Below are positions 52,075-60,918 of a stretch of 60,981 nucleotides of DNA, piece by piece. The notes under the pieces are model-generated. The model was not told the origin of the DNA. It searched no databases and saw nothing but the letters and a program-made list of their open reading frames with translations. The stretch lies in NCBI RefSeq assembly GCF_000308835.1, contig NZ_BAGN01000413.1:1-60981 (forward strand). The letters are read 5' to 3'. Every line of letters starts with the position of its first letter. The stretch's first letter is position 1. The position numbers and the translations under genes are program-made. The stretch is from Nocardia vinacea NBRC 16497 (GTDB lineage Bacteria > Actinomycetota > Actinomycetes > Mycobacteriales > Mycobacteriaceae).

Positions 52075-53133
52075 ATGACTAACCAACACCAACAAGCTCG
52101 CGATGGGGCCCTCCAGATCCAGGGCGCTGGCTCCGTCGTGGTGAACTTGGGCGAGGTTGCACGTGAGCAGGCCAAAGAGATAGCCATGCAAACATTTCGC
52201 GAGAACATGCTAGTTCTCGCTGGAGCGGCGAGGAAGATTGCTGACGGTCGTGCTCGTGATTTTATCGACCTCCTCATCGACAAGCTTATTAGTGGGTTCG
52301 GCAACCTTGATGGCTTTAAAGATCCGGGCGTGCTGTCGGCGGTGTATGATGCTCAAAAAGGCTACGCGGAGACCGGCGATCGTTCGCTCGGAGATCTGTT
52401 GTCCGACCTTCTTGTGAAGCTCGCCGCTACCGAGGGGGAAGAACAGTCCTCTCGAAAAGTGATCTTCAGGCAAGCGCTGAGATGCGCGCCATATATCTCG
52501 GCATCACAGACGCGCGCCTTAGCTGTCATCTCGATAATGCAATACCGAGCTCCGCGAGTTTCTACGCTAGAAGAGTTGGTTGAATGCCTCGATACGCGAC
52601 TGAATCCATTCTATGGAAAAATACCAATTAACCCCATCGAATACGATCACATGAGTGCGTGTGGTGTCGGCTTTCAGCTACTCGGTGAGCCAGCGTATCG
52701 GCAGATCGCCTCCAAGTATCCGAGTATCTGTTACGATTCATTTTCTCACGATTTGGCCGATCGTGAACTGCGCGGATGTGACCCGAAATACTACGAATCG
52801 ATCACAGCGTCAGAGAACGCGGGCTACCGGTTCACAGACGCTGCGATTAACAAGTTCGTTGTCCGGGACGAAAGTGCCGATCTTGTAAACGTTATCAATA
52901 GCTGGGCGGGAAATTCGGTCAGAGACTTGTATCAAAAACTGGCTTGGCTGCCCGAAATTATAAGAGAACGCATCAAGGAATTGAATTCCGGTCTTTCTCT
53001 CATTCTGGATCAGTATGATGCTTCGAGGGCTAATAATTTTCAATTGACTGCGGCCGGTCTGGTGATTGGATTTCAAGCGTGGAAGCAAGCCGCTCCGGAA
53101 ATGACACCTGATATTGAATCTCTACTAGATTAG
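52075..53133 (+). CDS. LPO_1073/Vpar_1526-like family protein
   Basis: 352 aa. The start MTNQHQQARDGALQIQGAGS resembles that family, in which a Gln/Asn-rich lead-in and a short beta segment are followed by a long helical bundle. Here VAREQAKEIAMQTFRENMLV and ARKIADGRARDFIDLLIDKL match the expected helices, and KDPGVLSAVYDAQKGYAETG and DLLSDLLVKLAA follow. No catalytic motif is visible. Codon use is AT-richer than its neighbours (ATT, TTA, AAT frequent), suggesting import. The family often sits in variable regions; a defence role is inference. Confidence 0.55.
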   Translation: MTNQHQQARDGALQIQGAGSVVVNLGEVAREQAKEIAMQTFRENMLVLAGAARKIADGRARDFIDLLIDKLISGFGNLDGFKDPGVLSAVYDAQKGYAETGDRSLGDLLSDLLVKLAATEGEEQSSRKVIFRQALRCAPYISASQTRALAVISIMQYRAPRVSTLEELVECLDTRLNPFYGKIPINPIEYDHMSACGVGFQLLGEPAYRQIASKYPSICYDSFSHDLADRELRGCDPKYYESITASENAGYRFTDAAINKFVVRDESADLVNVINSWAGNSVRDLYQKLAWLPEIIRERIKELNSGLSLILDQYDASRANNFQLTAAGLVIGFQAWKQAAPEMTPDIESLLD

Positions 53134-53295
53134 CAACCACTATGTTCGGACCGGGCAACCACGTCACGCATTAGCATTGGCGCTCCGTTGTGTGACCAGC
53201 CTTATACGATGGTGCGTAGGATTGAGCCCTAGCTCGACGACGTGACTGAGAGTATCCAGTCTATGCTCCGATTGTCTTGACGAGAGGAACCGCAG

Positions 53296-54225
53296 ATGCC
53301 GACGAGTATCGCCGAGTTCGAGGATGAGACCGCGTACGAACGATATGTTCTGGAGCATACGGCTTCGTTTTTTCCAAAAGTCGATGGACGCAGCATTATC
53401 GAGTTGGGTGACGGCGGAACGACAAGCGCGAACGTTCATGTTCCTCCCGCGCGAGTGCGGGTGCTCGTCAACGACGGAACTCAGTCTTACGACGGCAGCG
53501 ATGGCGTCGATCTACGAGTCGTTAGAGCGATGATCTTCGGTGCGGCGTGGAAAGTACTCGATCTGCTTGTTGAACTGAGCCTGAACCAGGGTCCCGCAGC
53601 GAAGAACCGCTATCGAATCGAGTTCAAGACACAGCAGGCCACTGACGGAAATGTGTCGCCGCTGGCGCCCTTAAGCACGATGCCTGATGTGTGGAATAGG
53701 GTGATGATGAGCTACGTTGCAACCACCGCGTTGAGACATTCGCTGGTTCATCGCTGCCTTGAGGTCGATCGTACGACCGGCACAATGACCGCAACCTCTG
53801 ACCCAAGAGATCCTCCAGCGTTGCCAATGACTGCCGATGAGCAAGTGGCATTCTGTCGAATCGCAGATGGGGTCGCGCAAGCAGTTATTACAGGCAAGTT
53901 GGCACCGCGGCAAGAGGACTCCGTGAGGTGGCTGCTCGATCAGCTCGTGGCTCATCATGGCAAGGACCTGTATGGCGTGACCGCGAAAGACGGCCTGGTT
54001 CCCGAGGTAATCATTCGGCCGACCCTCGGCGCGACGAACGACGTGACAATCGACTTTGCGAGCGTGCGGCAGCGTGCCCTTCACGCCGTTGGAGGTGTGT
54101 CGTACTATGATTTACGCATCCATCTACCAAATGGCTGGATCCTTGCGACCCCTCTGGAGGATGCCCCTGACGGGCGGCTGACGTTCTCCATCGATCAGCT
54201 GCCAGCTTGGCTCCGACGAATGTAG
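53296..54225 (+). CDS. Unknown protein with HEPN-type RHxxxH motif
   Basis: 309 aa; GAGGAAC lies upstream of the ATG. I recognise no named family, but residues 72-95 (VVRAMIFGAAWKVLDLLVEL) form a helix and 131-152 (VWNRVMMSYVATTALRHSLVH) carry RHSLVH at 147-152, the R-[NDH]-x3-H signature of HEPN ribonucleases, on a helix as required. The C-terminal 130 residues look mixed alpha/beta. It lies 162 bp after the LPO_1073-like gene on the same strand. An RNase role would fit a defence island, but motif chance cannot be excluded. Confidence 0.6.
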   Translation: MPTSIAEFEDETAYERYVLEHTASFFPKVDGRSIIELGDGGTTSANVHVPPARVRVLVNDGTQSYDGSDGVDLRVVRAMIFGAAWKVLDLLVELSLNQGPAAKNRYRIEFKTQQATDGNVSPLAPLSTMPDVWNRVMMSYVATTALRHSLVHRCLEVDRTTGTMTATSDPRDPPALPMTADEQVAFCRIADGVAQAVITGKLAPRQEDSVRWLLDQLVAHHGKDLYGVTAKDGLVPEVIIRPTLGATNDVTIDFASVRQRALHAVGGVSYYDLRIHLPNGWILATPLEDAPDGRLTFSIDQLPAWLRRM

Positions 54226-54279
54226 GCATTCCGACAGCACACGGCAACCTGCCTGCACATCCAGTTCTATCCCGGTCGA

Positions 54280-54789
54280 TCACCTCGTAGAGGGCCGCAT
54301 AACCACTCCTCGCCCCTGCAGCGCTTTCCACACACTTCCTTTTGCTTTGCTGAGTTGCCGTGCAACAGCGTTGAGGGACTGGCCCTCCATGTAAAGCCTT
54401 ACGGCCCAGTCGATCTCTCCCTCCGTCATCGGCTGGTTCCGCATCTCCACCCCATGCGCCTGGAGGATCTTCAGCAGCCCACCCTTCGACAAGCCGTACT
54501 GCTCGCACAGTCGGGTAGTGGATGCACCGCCTCTGTAGCCGTCGACAAGTTCAGCGATGGTGGTAGCTGAGAGTCGGCGATCCAGCCGCCGTGGCCGAAC
54601 CGTACTGCTATCTGTCGGCGAAGGCCGGCGGGCCGGAGCATCGTCGATCTTGGCGATCACCTTCCGGAGCCAGTCCGGTTCCCACTGTTTCAAATACCGT
54701 CCGCTAACCCCGAATTCGGCAAGCGATCGTTGCGCAGGAGGACGGTCAGCAGCAGCGACAGACACACGACCATGAACATCTTTGCCCAA
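54280..54789 (-). CDS. Tandem helix-turn-helix protein, recombinase-tail-like
   Basis: 169 aa. The C-terminal half has two consecutive HTH units: LSATTIAELVDGYRGGASTTRLCEQYGLSKGG (shortened here to its two helices) and MTEGEIDWAVRLYMEGQSLN with AVARQLSKAKGSVWKAL. Such tandem units form the tail of many actinobacterial serine recombinases. The catalytic domain is absent, so this may be a stand-alone regulator or the remnant of an integrase. The N-terminal 50 residues are not recognised. The gap 54790-54979 upstream shows no gene. Confidence 0.55.
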   Translation of the reverse strand: MGKDVHGRVSVAAADRPPAQRSLAEFGVSGRYLKQWEPDWLRKVIAKIDDAPARRPSPTDSSTVRPRRLDRRLSATTIAELVDGYRGGASTTRLCEQYGLSKGGLLKILQAHGVEMRNQPMTEGEIDWAVRLYMEGQSLNAVARQLSKAKGSVWKALQGRGVVMRPSTR

Positions 54790-54979
54790 CTGGTCGGGAT
54801 CAAGGTGGTGAGGACAGCACCGAGGTGCAGGGTTACCGAGGCCGGGTCTGCATTACTCCAGCGGGTCGATGTCGCGGTCAACGGTGTTGGTCGTACACCG
54901 GCTCCAAGCCCTTTTGCCCAGGCAGTGGCACTTAAATGTCAGACCTCTGGGGTACAACTATCTGGACGGAAGGGGCGAT

Positions 54980-55186
54980 ATGACGCACGACAAGGACGAT
55001 GAGACGGCACCCAACCCCAATGGTTGTCGGTGGTGCGGTGTCGACCGGGAAGAGCATCTCCAACGCTGGGCGCCGACCGTCAAATGGCATACGTGGGTCG
55101 AGCCCACCGCTGCGCAACGCAAGAAGCGGATGCTGGAGCGGCGGGCTCGACCCAAGCGATCGGTGGAGGATTTGTTAGCCAGCTAA
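54980..55186 (+). CDS. Small CxxC protein
   Basis: 68 aa with GGAAGGGG before the ATG. GCRWCGVDREEHLQRWAP contains a CxxC and is followed by WHTWVEPTAAQRKKRMLERR. Short proteins with this CRWCG...H..RW layout occur in actinobacteria and their phages; function unknown. Its last 12 bases overlap the end of the convergent OLD nuclease gene. Confidence 0.65.
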   Translation: MTHDKDDETAPNPNGCRWCGVDREEHLQRWAPTVKWHTWVEPTAAQRKKRMLERRARPKRSVEDLLAS

Positions 55187-56989
55187 CGCTCGCAGGTCAG
55201 CGAAGGCGTCCCGGAGTTCCCTCGGTACGTCCTCAGGGCGATCGAGTCGGACGGCTACCTCCCACAGCATCGCAGGCTTGCCCGACGGGTGCTGGTCGCT
55301 GTGCTCCTTCAGCATGCGCTCGACTCCGGCGCTGAACTTCTTCTGCCCACGGTGAGCGGCGAAATGCTCCGGCGTCCAGTCGCCGGCCCGCGGCCAAGCA
55401 TCATTCGCGGTCCGTGCCCAAGTTTCGTCGTCGAACAGTTCTTCCAATTCATCGACGCGCGACCTCTGGCCCAACATTCTGGAGACGTTGTCCTTGTCCT
55501 GGCCGAAGTGCCTGGCGAGGTTGTTCTGGCTGAAGATCCGGCTCTTCCTCTCACTGTCCGCGTCGATCATCAGCATCACATTGCGCCCATGCTTGTGAAG
55601 GTAGCTGGCGAGTTGCAATGCGCCGTCGTTGCCGCCGCAGGCCCACAACGCGATCCCCGCGGCCTGCAACGACATATCCTCGGACAGGTTGAACAGGATC
55701 GGGATCACCAACTGCTCGGTCTCGCCTTCAACCGCGAGAAAGCAACGCTCATGAAGCAGAACGGAATTGCGAAGGCCGACCGCGGCGGCGATCGCACCGA
55801 GGTGGCGGTCGAACTCGGCGTGTTCCGCACTGCCCAAGCGCTGCATCACCGTTCGGCGGGTGTCGTCCAACTTGAGCAGCACGACGTCGCGGATATCCAC
55901 ACCATCGATGAGGTTCATGGAGTGCGTGGCGACGACAACGCTGACGTGCTTTGCCATCCCCTGCCGACGGATAATTCCCATGACCTCGCGCTGGAAATGA
56001 TAGTCCAGATGCGTGTCGGGTTCGTCGTAGGCAACAATGACCTGTACCTGAGGCTCGGCCTCCGGATCCTCTTCGCCAGCAGGTTCAGTCAGCAGCTCGC
56101 TGGTTCCCTCCCATACTGCCATCGAGATACGGCGAGCGCTGCCGCGCCCGGAGTGGTCCAACCGCACCTGCTCGCCGGACGCTCGCTCCAAGCGCAGAGC
56201 GGTCGAGCGCAGGGTCGGTGTGAAGCTCACATCGGGTTCGACTGTGACTGTGGCGATGTCACCGCAGCGCTCTAGAATGTGGTCCGCTAACGGCTTTGCC
56301 TCGATGGTCATCCGCTCGCAGGCGTCGGTCTCCAGCTCGCGGATACGCCCCTGGACGTCTTCCTCGGCCACGTAGCTCTTGAACCGGACTGCCAGCACGG
56401 AACGGATCGCTGCCTCGGGGTCCGCGGAGTGACCTTGGAATTCCGCGATGCGCGGAATTCGGTCCGTCAACGCGGGTGGAATTCCGCTCCAGCCTTCGCC
56501 ACTGGAATGCTCTCGTCCGTACTCGACCAACCACTCCAACAGCTTCGGTTTGGTCAGCTTTGCCGCCGACTGGTTCCCGAATTTGCTTGCCAGAGTCTTG
56601 AGTTCGGGTACCAACTTTCCGCTGAGATCCCGCAACTCTTCATCGTCGGGCACTGGTCCCCACATCTCGTAGCGGGGCGCGAGATCCGCTACGGCACAGC
56701 GCCGCAGCCGCGCCCTAGCGGGTAGATCGAACTTCTCCTGTTCCCAGGTGTCCAGACGGAAATCCCCGACCACTTCGGTGATCGGACAGCGGCCACCGGA
56801 CTCGCCGGAGAGGTAGGACCGGTCGTCCTCGGTCAAGGCGTGCGAGTTGAGGAGGAAGGCTAGCGCGTTGAGCGCTGCGGACTTTCCGCCGTCGTTCGGA
56901 CCGGCGAGGATCGTCGGACTGCCGATCGGAATGTCCGTGACGTCGGCGAGCGAACGAAACCCGCGCACGGAGTACTTCTCAAGATGCAC
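55175..56989 (-). CDS. OLD-family ATP-dependent nuclease (ABC ATPase plus TOPRIM)
   Basis: 604 aa. Walker A GPNDGGKS at 30-37; an ABC-type signature DHSGRGSARRISMAVW near 278-293; Walker B VIVAYDEPD near 318-325; switch His in VVVATHS at about 352-357; then a TOPRIM domain with Glu421 in FLAVEGETEQLVIP and the DxD at 476-478 in LMIDADSERK. This is the full architecture of OLD/GajA-type nucleases. No UvrD-like helicase (GajB type) adjoins it, so it is a class 1 (solitary) member. The role is most probably anti-phage or DNA repair. The upstream 445 bp (56990-57434) shows no gene and only a weak repeat at 57117-57146. Confidence 0.92.
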   Translation of the reverse strand: MHLEKYSVRGFRSLADVTDIPIGSPTILAGPNDGGKSAALNALAFLLNSHALTEDDRSYLSGESGGRCPITEVVGDFRLDTWEQEKFDLPARARLRRCAVADLAPRYEMWGPVPDDEELRDLSGKLVPELKTLASKFGNQSAAKLTKPKLLEWLVEYGREHSSGEGWSGIPPALTDRIPRIAEFQGHSADPEAAIRSVLAVRFKSYVAEEDVQGRIRELETDACERMTIEAKPLADHILERCGDIATVTVEPDVSFTPTLRSTALRLERASGEQVRLDHSGRGSARRISMAVWEGTSELLTEPAGEEDPEAEPQVQVIVAYDEPDTHLDYHFQREVMGIIRRQGMAKHVSVVVATHSMNLIDGVDIRDVVLLKLDDTRRTVMQRLGSAEHAEFDRHLGAIAAAVGLRNSVLLHERCFLAVEGETEQLVIPILFNLSEDMSLQAAGIALWACGGNDGALQLASYLHKHGRNVMLMIDADSERKSRIFSQNNLARHFGQDKDNVSRMLGQRSRVDELEELFDDETWARTANDAWPRAGDWTPEHFAAHRGQKKFSAGVERMLKEHSDQHPSGKPAMLWEVAVRLDRPEDVPRELRDAFADLRALAG

Positions 56990-57434
56990 TTGCCAACCAT
57001 CCAGGGCCGATTGTCGTGCAGGTCATTTCCCGAACCATCGCCCAAACCCCAACACGGGCGGTGGTGCACAAAACTTACCAGCCGCGACGGCGTGTGAAGA
57101 ATCGACACACTAAACGACCATCGGCGTGGGTGCGAAGCACGATGGTAAGCGACCGACGTACCGAACTCGCTTGCGACAGAGGCTCGCACACTGCACGCTC
57201 CGCGGATGTGCGCTCCGCAACTCGCCACAGGCGACTACGCCGCATTGAGTGCGTCTGACAACTGAGTTGCAGCCTCAGAGGCGTTAGCCCGTTTCTTCGA
57301 TGCGTTGCCCAGCTCTCATGGCCACGGACAGCGATCTTGCGGGCCGTGCTTCGGGTAAACCGCAACGTGACGCACTGTCGCGTGCCTAATGTTGTTCAGC
57401 GCAGGGATTGACGAGCATGAAGGGACGCGTTGGC

Positions 57435-57899
57435 ATGTCGGACAAGCCGATCTCGCACGGCCTGGGCATCGGGAACGGGAGCTTGATCGAGCATCCTGAC
57501 GGGACTGTCGAGTATCGCCAGACCGGAAAGTTTCTGTCCGCGTTCAGAGTTCGCGTGCGAGACGTGACGGGCTTCGCGGTTCGAAAGGTGACGCGCGACG
57601 ACAAGAAGCGGCTGAAGGCCTCGGGCATGCAGCAGGTACTGACTGTGCAAGGCTCAGGCACAACGCTTGCCGAAGTCGCGATCAATTACGGTACTGCTCA
57701 GAAGATCGAGGCCTGGTTCCGCGCGCATCGAGACTTCGGCAGTGGCGCACAGTCGCAAGCGCCCGTCGCGCAGCCAAGCTCACAGGCCGTTGCACCGAGT
57801 TCAGTTGCCGATGAGCTCATGAAGCTCGCTCAGCTCAGAGACGCCGGAGTCCTCACACCTGACGAGTTCGAAGCGCAGAAGTCGAAACTGCTCGCCTGA
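57435..57899 (+). CDS. SHOCT-domain protein with PH-like N-terminus
   Basis: 154 aa from ATG 57435 (AAGGGA upstream); alternative in-frame starts lie at 57408 and 57417. The first 100 residues are beta-rich (GNGSLIEHPDGTVEYRQTGK, FLSAFRVRVRDVTGFAVRKV), like a bacterial PH domain, followed by a Ser/Gln/Pro linker. The last 28 residues (VADELMKLAQLRDAGVLTPD and EFEAQKSKLL) are a classic SHOCT domain, an oligomerisation or tethering module. Function unknown; such proteins are common near mobile regions. Confidence 0.8.
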   Translation: MSDKPISHGLGIGNGSLIEHPDGTVEYRQTGKFLSAFRVRVRDVTGFAVRKVTRDDKKRLKASGMQQVLTVQGSGTTLAEVAINYGTAQKIEAWFRAHRDFGSGAQSQAPVAQPSSQAVAPSSVADELMKLAQLRDAGVLTPDEFEAQKSKLLA

Positions 57900-57914
57900 G
57901 TCCAGCGATCAAGG

Positions 57915-57971
57915 GTGGACGAGCCGACCGTCCACGATGCGATGACAGCACCAGCAGGGCTCGTGCTGTCA
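57915..57971. terminator. Two consecutive hairpins after SHOCT gene
   Basis: GTGGACG-N7-CGTCCAC (57915-57935) then TGACAGCAC-N11-GTGCTGTCA (57943-57971), both perfect. They begin 16 bp after the SHOCT stop. The interval 57972-58379 shows no gene. Confidence 0.65.
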
Positions 57972-58379
57972 GTCGTCGCGCTCACTAGCGGCGAGTTGGC
58001 TCAGGCTATTGACCAGGCGAATCATGAAGCGCTGTAGCAGAGTTCGAATCCCTGGCTCGCTGTCAGAGATGGTGGTCGAGCTACGCCACGCCCTGGATGG
58101 GCGAATCGCCGAATTGGCAACTGACGACGTCGGATTCGTCGATGTGCAGCAGTGGCGACGTTCGACAACATCGCCAGAATCCGGACAAGCCCGGGAAGAC
58201 CGCAGTGCCTGGGAGACGCGAGCTTGCTCACTTATCCGTGTTCGGACGTGAGAGATGGTTTCCTGGATCTGACCGGCGTGTCATGGTGGCGAGTTTGTCG
58301 ATTTGGTGGTGCCCGCGCGTTGTGTGTCGATACTGGAGCTGTTCGGGGCGTTTGAGATTCATGATGCAGTGAGGGGCGC

Positions 58380-58727
58380 ATGGCTGTAATTCGTGTGACG
58401 GTGCCGCAGGAGCTGGCCGAGGCGATAGCCGATCTGGAGGGGGTGGAGCGGGTCGAGGCACGTCGCAGTAGTTGGCAGATCGCGGCTGATGTTTTGACCG
58501 GCGCTACAACGACTCTCGCGCTGTTGCAAGCACCGCAAACGATGGCGGATGTGGCGAGGAGGATCCATTCGTTGTTCAAGCGACGAGGACGAGACGTCGG
58601 GCCGATCACGGTTGAGGCGACGGGGCCGCGCGGTCAGCTCAGACTGAAGTTCTCCGAGGACACCGATATCGAGGAAATCGCAGAATTACTTCGAAACACT
58701 ATCTTCGAACCAGGGGATCAGTCGTAG
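58380..58727 (+). CDS. Small EACC1-like (effector-associated) protein
   Basis: 115 aa. Layout: short beta segment (AVIRVTVPQELAEAI), a helix-rich middle with a hydrophobic stretch (AADVLTGATTTLALLQ) and a terminal beta-strand pair (ITVEATGPRGQLRLKF) with a helix. This resembles the small EACC1 component that accompanies effector genes in actinobacterial NTP-dependent conflict systems, but the match is by layout and only moderate. The next gene starts one base after its stop and is broken by the IS element. Confidence 0.5.
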   Translation: MAVIRVTVPQELAEAIADLEGVERVEARRSSWQIAADVLTGATTTLALLQAPQTMADVARRIHSLFKRRGRDVGPITVEATGPRGQLRLKFSEDTDIEEIAELLRNTIFEPGDQS

Positions 58728-58728
58728 G

Positions 58729-58860
58729 GTGGCGGGGTTCTTCCGTCGGCGTGGTTCGGCTCATGGCTTTGCGACCGAACCGCTAGAGGCGGTCAGCGGA
58801 CCGGTACTGGTCGAGTTGCGTTCTGCTGCTGTCAGCGCTCTTCGAAAGTCCGGCCACTAG
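58729..58860 (+). pseudogene. Gene interrupted by IS21-family element, 5' fragment
   Basis: A GTG start one base after the EACC1-like stop encodes AGFFRRRGSAHGFATEPLEA and VSGPVLVELRSAA, then the insertion at 58830 replaces the sequence with element-coded residues ending at 58860. About 33 native codons remain. The tight spacing implies the lost gene was co-translated with the EACC1-like gene. Its identity cannot be told from so little; its 3' part would lie beyond the window. Confidence 0.65.
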
Positions 58861-58900
58861 CGCTCTTTGAAAAGTAGGCCACCCATCCACGATCGGAAGG

Positions 58901-60130
58901 GTGATCTCAGTGCAGGATTGGGCGCAGATCAGGTATCTCCATGCGAGCGAGGGCCTGTCGATGCGGGCGATCGCGACCAGGTTGGGGATCTCGCGGGACA
59001 CGGTTTCGCGGGCGATCAAGTCGGACTCGCCTCCGCGGTATCAGCGGGTGTCGGGTCCCTCGGCGTTCGATGAGTTCGAGCCGCTGGTGCGGGCGTTGTT
59101 GGCGGAGTTCCCGGTGATGCCGGCCGCGGTGATCGCCGAGCGGGTGGGCTGGTCGGGGTCACCGTCGTGGTTCCGCAAGAAGGTCGCCGAGCTGCGACCG
59201 GAGTACGCGCCGAAGGATCCAGCCGATCGGCTCGAGTATCGGCCTGGTGATCAAGCGCAGTGTGATCTGTGGTTCCCGCCGACACCGATTCCGTTGGGCG
59301 CCGGGCAGATCGGAACTCCGCCGGTGCTGGTGATCGTGGCATCGTTCTCACGGTTCATCACCGCGATGATGATCCCGACCCGAACGACGGCGGATCTGCT
59401 GGCCGGGATGTGGTCGCTGCTGTCTGGCCAGTTGGGCAAGGTGCCGCGAAGACTGTTGTGGGACAACGAATCCGGTATCGGCAAGGGCGGTCATCTGGCG
59501 GCTGGGGTGGCCGCGTTCACCGGGATGCTGGCCACCCGCGTCATCCAGTGCAAACCGTTCGACCCGGAATCGAAGGGCATCGTCGAACGTGTCAACGGCT
59601 ATCTGGAAACCTCGTTCCTGCCGGGCCGGTCATTCGGTTCACCAACCGATTTCAACACCCAGCTCGCCGAGTGGCTGCCGATCGCGAACGCTCGACACGT
59701 CCGGCGCATCGCGGCCAGCCCAGCCGAGTTGATCGGCACCGACCGGGCGGCGATGACAGCGTTGCCGCCGATCAGCCCGGCGGTCGGGTTCACCAACCGG
59801 GCCCGGTTGCCGCGGGACTACTATCTGCGGGTTCTGGGCAACGACTACTCGATCGACCCGACCGTGATCGGCCGGATGATCGACGTTCATGCCGATCTGG
59901 ACACCGTCACCGCCCGCTGCGACGGACTGCTCGTCGCAGCTCACCGCAGAGCGTGGTCGAAAGCGTTGACTATCACCGATCCCGCTCATGTCGAGACCGC
60001 AGCCCGGTTGCGAGAAGCATTCGGACACAAGCGATCCCGAACAGATAGTGATGACGGTGGATTGGTGCGCAACCTCGCCGACTACGACGCCCGTTTCGGG
60101 GTCGACTTCAACAGCGAGACGGTCGCGTGA
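58901..60130 (+). CDS. istA: IS21-family transposase IstA
   Basis: 409 aa, GTG start. The N-terminal HTH is MRAIATRLGISRDTVSRAI. The DDE integrase core is intact: Asp122 in GDQAQCDLWF, Asp188 in LLWDNESG and Glu229 in SKGIVERVNGYLE. IstA catalyses strand transfer and works with IstB. Stop and istB start overlap (TGATG). The element looks functional. Confidence 0.96.
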   Translation: MISVQDWAQIRYLHASEGLSMRAIATRLGISRDTVSRAIKSDSPPRYQRVSGPSAFDEFEPLVRALLAEFPVMPAAVIAERVGWSGSPSWFRKKVAELRPEYAPKDPADRLEYRPGDQAQCDLWFPPTPIPLGAGQIGTPPVLVIVASFSRFITAMMIPTRTTADLLAGMWSLLSGQLGKVPRRLLWDNESGIGKGGHLAAGVAAFTGMLATRVIQCKPFDPESKGIVERVNGYLETSFLPGRSFGSPTDFNTQLAEWLPIANARHVRRIAASPAELIGTDRAAMTALPPISPAVGFTNRARLPRDYYLRVLGNDYSIDPTVIGRMIDVHADLDTVTARCDGLLVAAHRRAWSKALTITDPAHVETAARLREAFGHKRSRTDSDDGGLVRNLADYDARFGVDFNSETVA

Positions 60131-60918
60131 TGGCTGCGCCCCGCGACACCGCCAAGCAGATCGAGTACTACGCCAACGCTTTGAAGGCGCCCCGCATCCG
60201 CGACAGCGCCGCCCGCCTGGCCGACCAAGCCCGCGACGCCGGCTGGACACACGAGGAATACCTCGCCGCGGTCCTGTCGCGTGAGGTTTCTTCCCGAGAG
60301 TCTTCCGGAGCCGAAATCCGCATCCGCGCAGCGGGATTCCCTGCTCGCAAGGCGATCGAGGAGTTCAACTTCGATCACCAGCCCGCCCTCAAACGCGACA
60401 CCATCGCCCACCTGAGCACCGCCCAGTTCATCACCAAAGCTCAGAATGTGGTGCTACTCGGCCCACCCGGCACCGGCAAAACCCACCTGGCGATCGGGCT
60501 GGGCATCGCTGCCGCCCACCACGGCCACCGGGTCCTGTTCGCCACCGCGGTCGAATGGGTCACCCGCCTGCAGACCGCCCACCAGCAGGGCCGGCTGGCC
60601 GCGGAGTTGGCCAAGCTGCGCCGCTACGGGCTTTTGATCGTCGACGAGGTCGGCTACATCCCGTTCGCGCAGGACGCGGCGAACCTGTTCTTCCAATTGG
60701 TTTCCAGCCGTTACGAACACGCCTCGCTGATCCTGACCAGCAATCTGCCGTTCTCCCGCTGGGGAGACGTGTTCTCCGACCACGTCGTCGCCGCCGCGAT
60801 GATCGACCGCATCGTCCACCACGCCGACGTCCTGACCTTGAAAGGCAACAGCTACCGACTCCGCAACACCGAAATCGACACACTCCCGTCCATGCGGACA
60901 GACAACACGGCAGACTAG
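60130..60918 (+). CDS. istB: IS21-family ATPase IstB
   Basis: 262 aa from ATG 60130 overlapping the istA stop; a GTG at 60127 is the alternative. Walker A GPPGTGKTHL (111-120), Walker B LLIVDEVGYIPF near 171-182, and SLILTSNLPFSRWGDVF. IstB is the DnaA-like AAA+ helper that regulates target choice and activates IstA. It ends about 20 bases before the right-end repeats. Confidence 0.96.
   Translation: MAAPRDTAKQIEYYANALKAPRIRDSAARLADQARDAGWTHEEYLAAVLSREVSSRESSGAEIRIRAAGFPARKAIEEFNFDHQPALKRDTIAHLSTAQFITKAQNVVLLGPPGTGKTHLAIGLGIAAAHHGHRVLFATAVEWVTRLQTAHQQGRLAAELAKLRRYGLLIVDEVGYIPFAQDAANLFFQLVSSRYEHASLILTSNLPFSRWGDVFSDHVVAAAMIDRIVHHADVLTLKGNSYRLRNTEIDTLPSMRTDNTAD

Noticed and set aside
51860..52075. 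71-aa ORF before the LPO_1073-like gene
   Set aside because: No ribosome site, no recognisable similarity, and composition like random intergenic sequence.
57987..58062. tRNA-like stretch with GTTCGAATCCC T-arm
   Set aside because: The TTCGAAT loop and a CAT anticodon-like triplet are present, but the T stem has a mismatch, the D arm does not fold, and only five of seven acceptor pairs form. Probably chance or a very old remnant.
58009..58372. Small ORFs between the SHOCT and EACC1-like genes
   Set aside because: Overlapping in several frames on both strands with no ribosome sites or family features.
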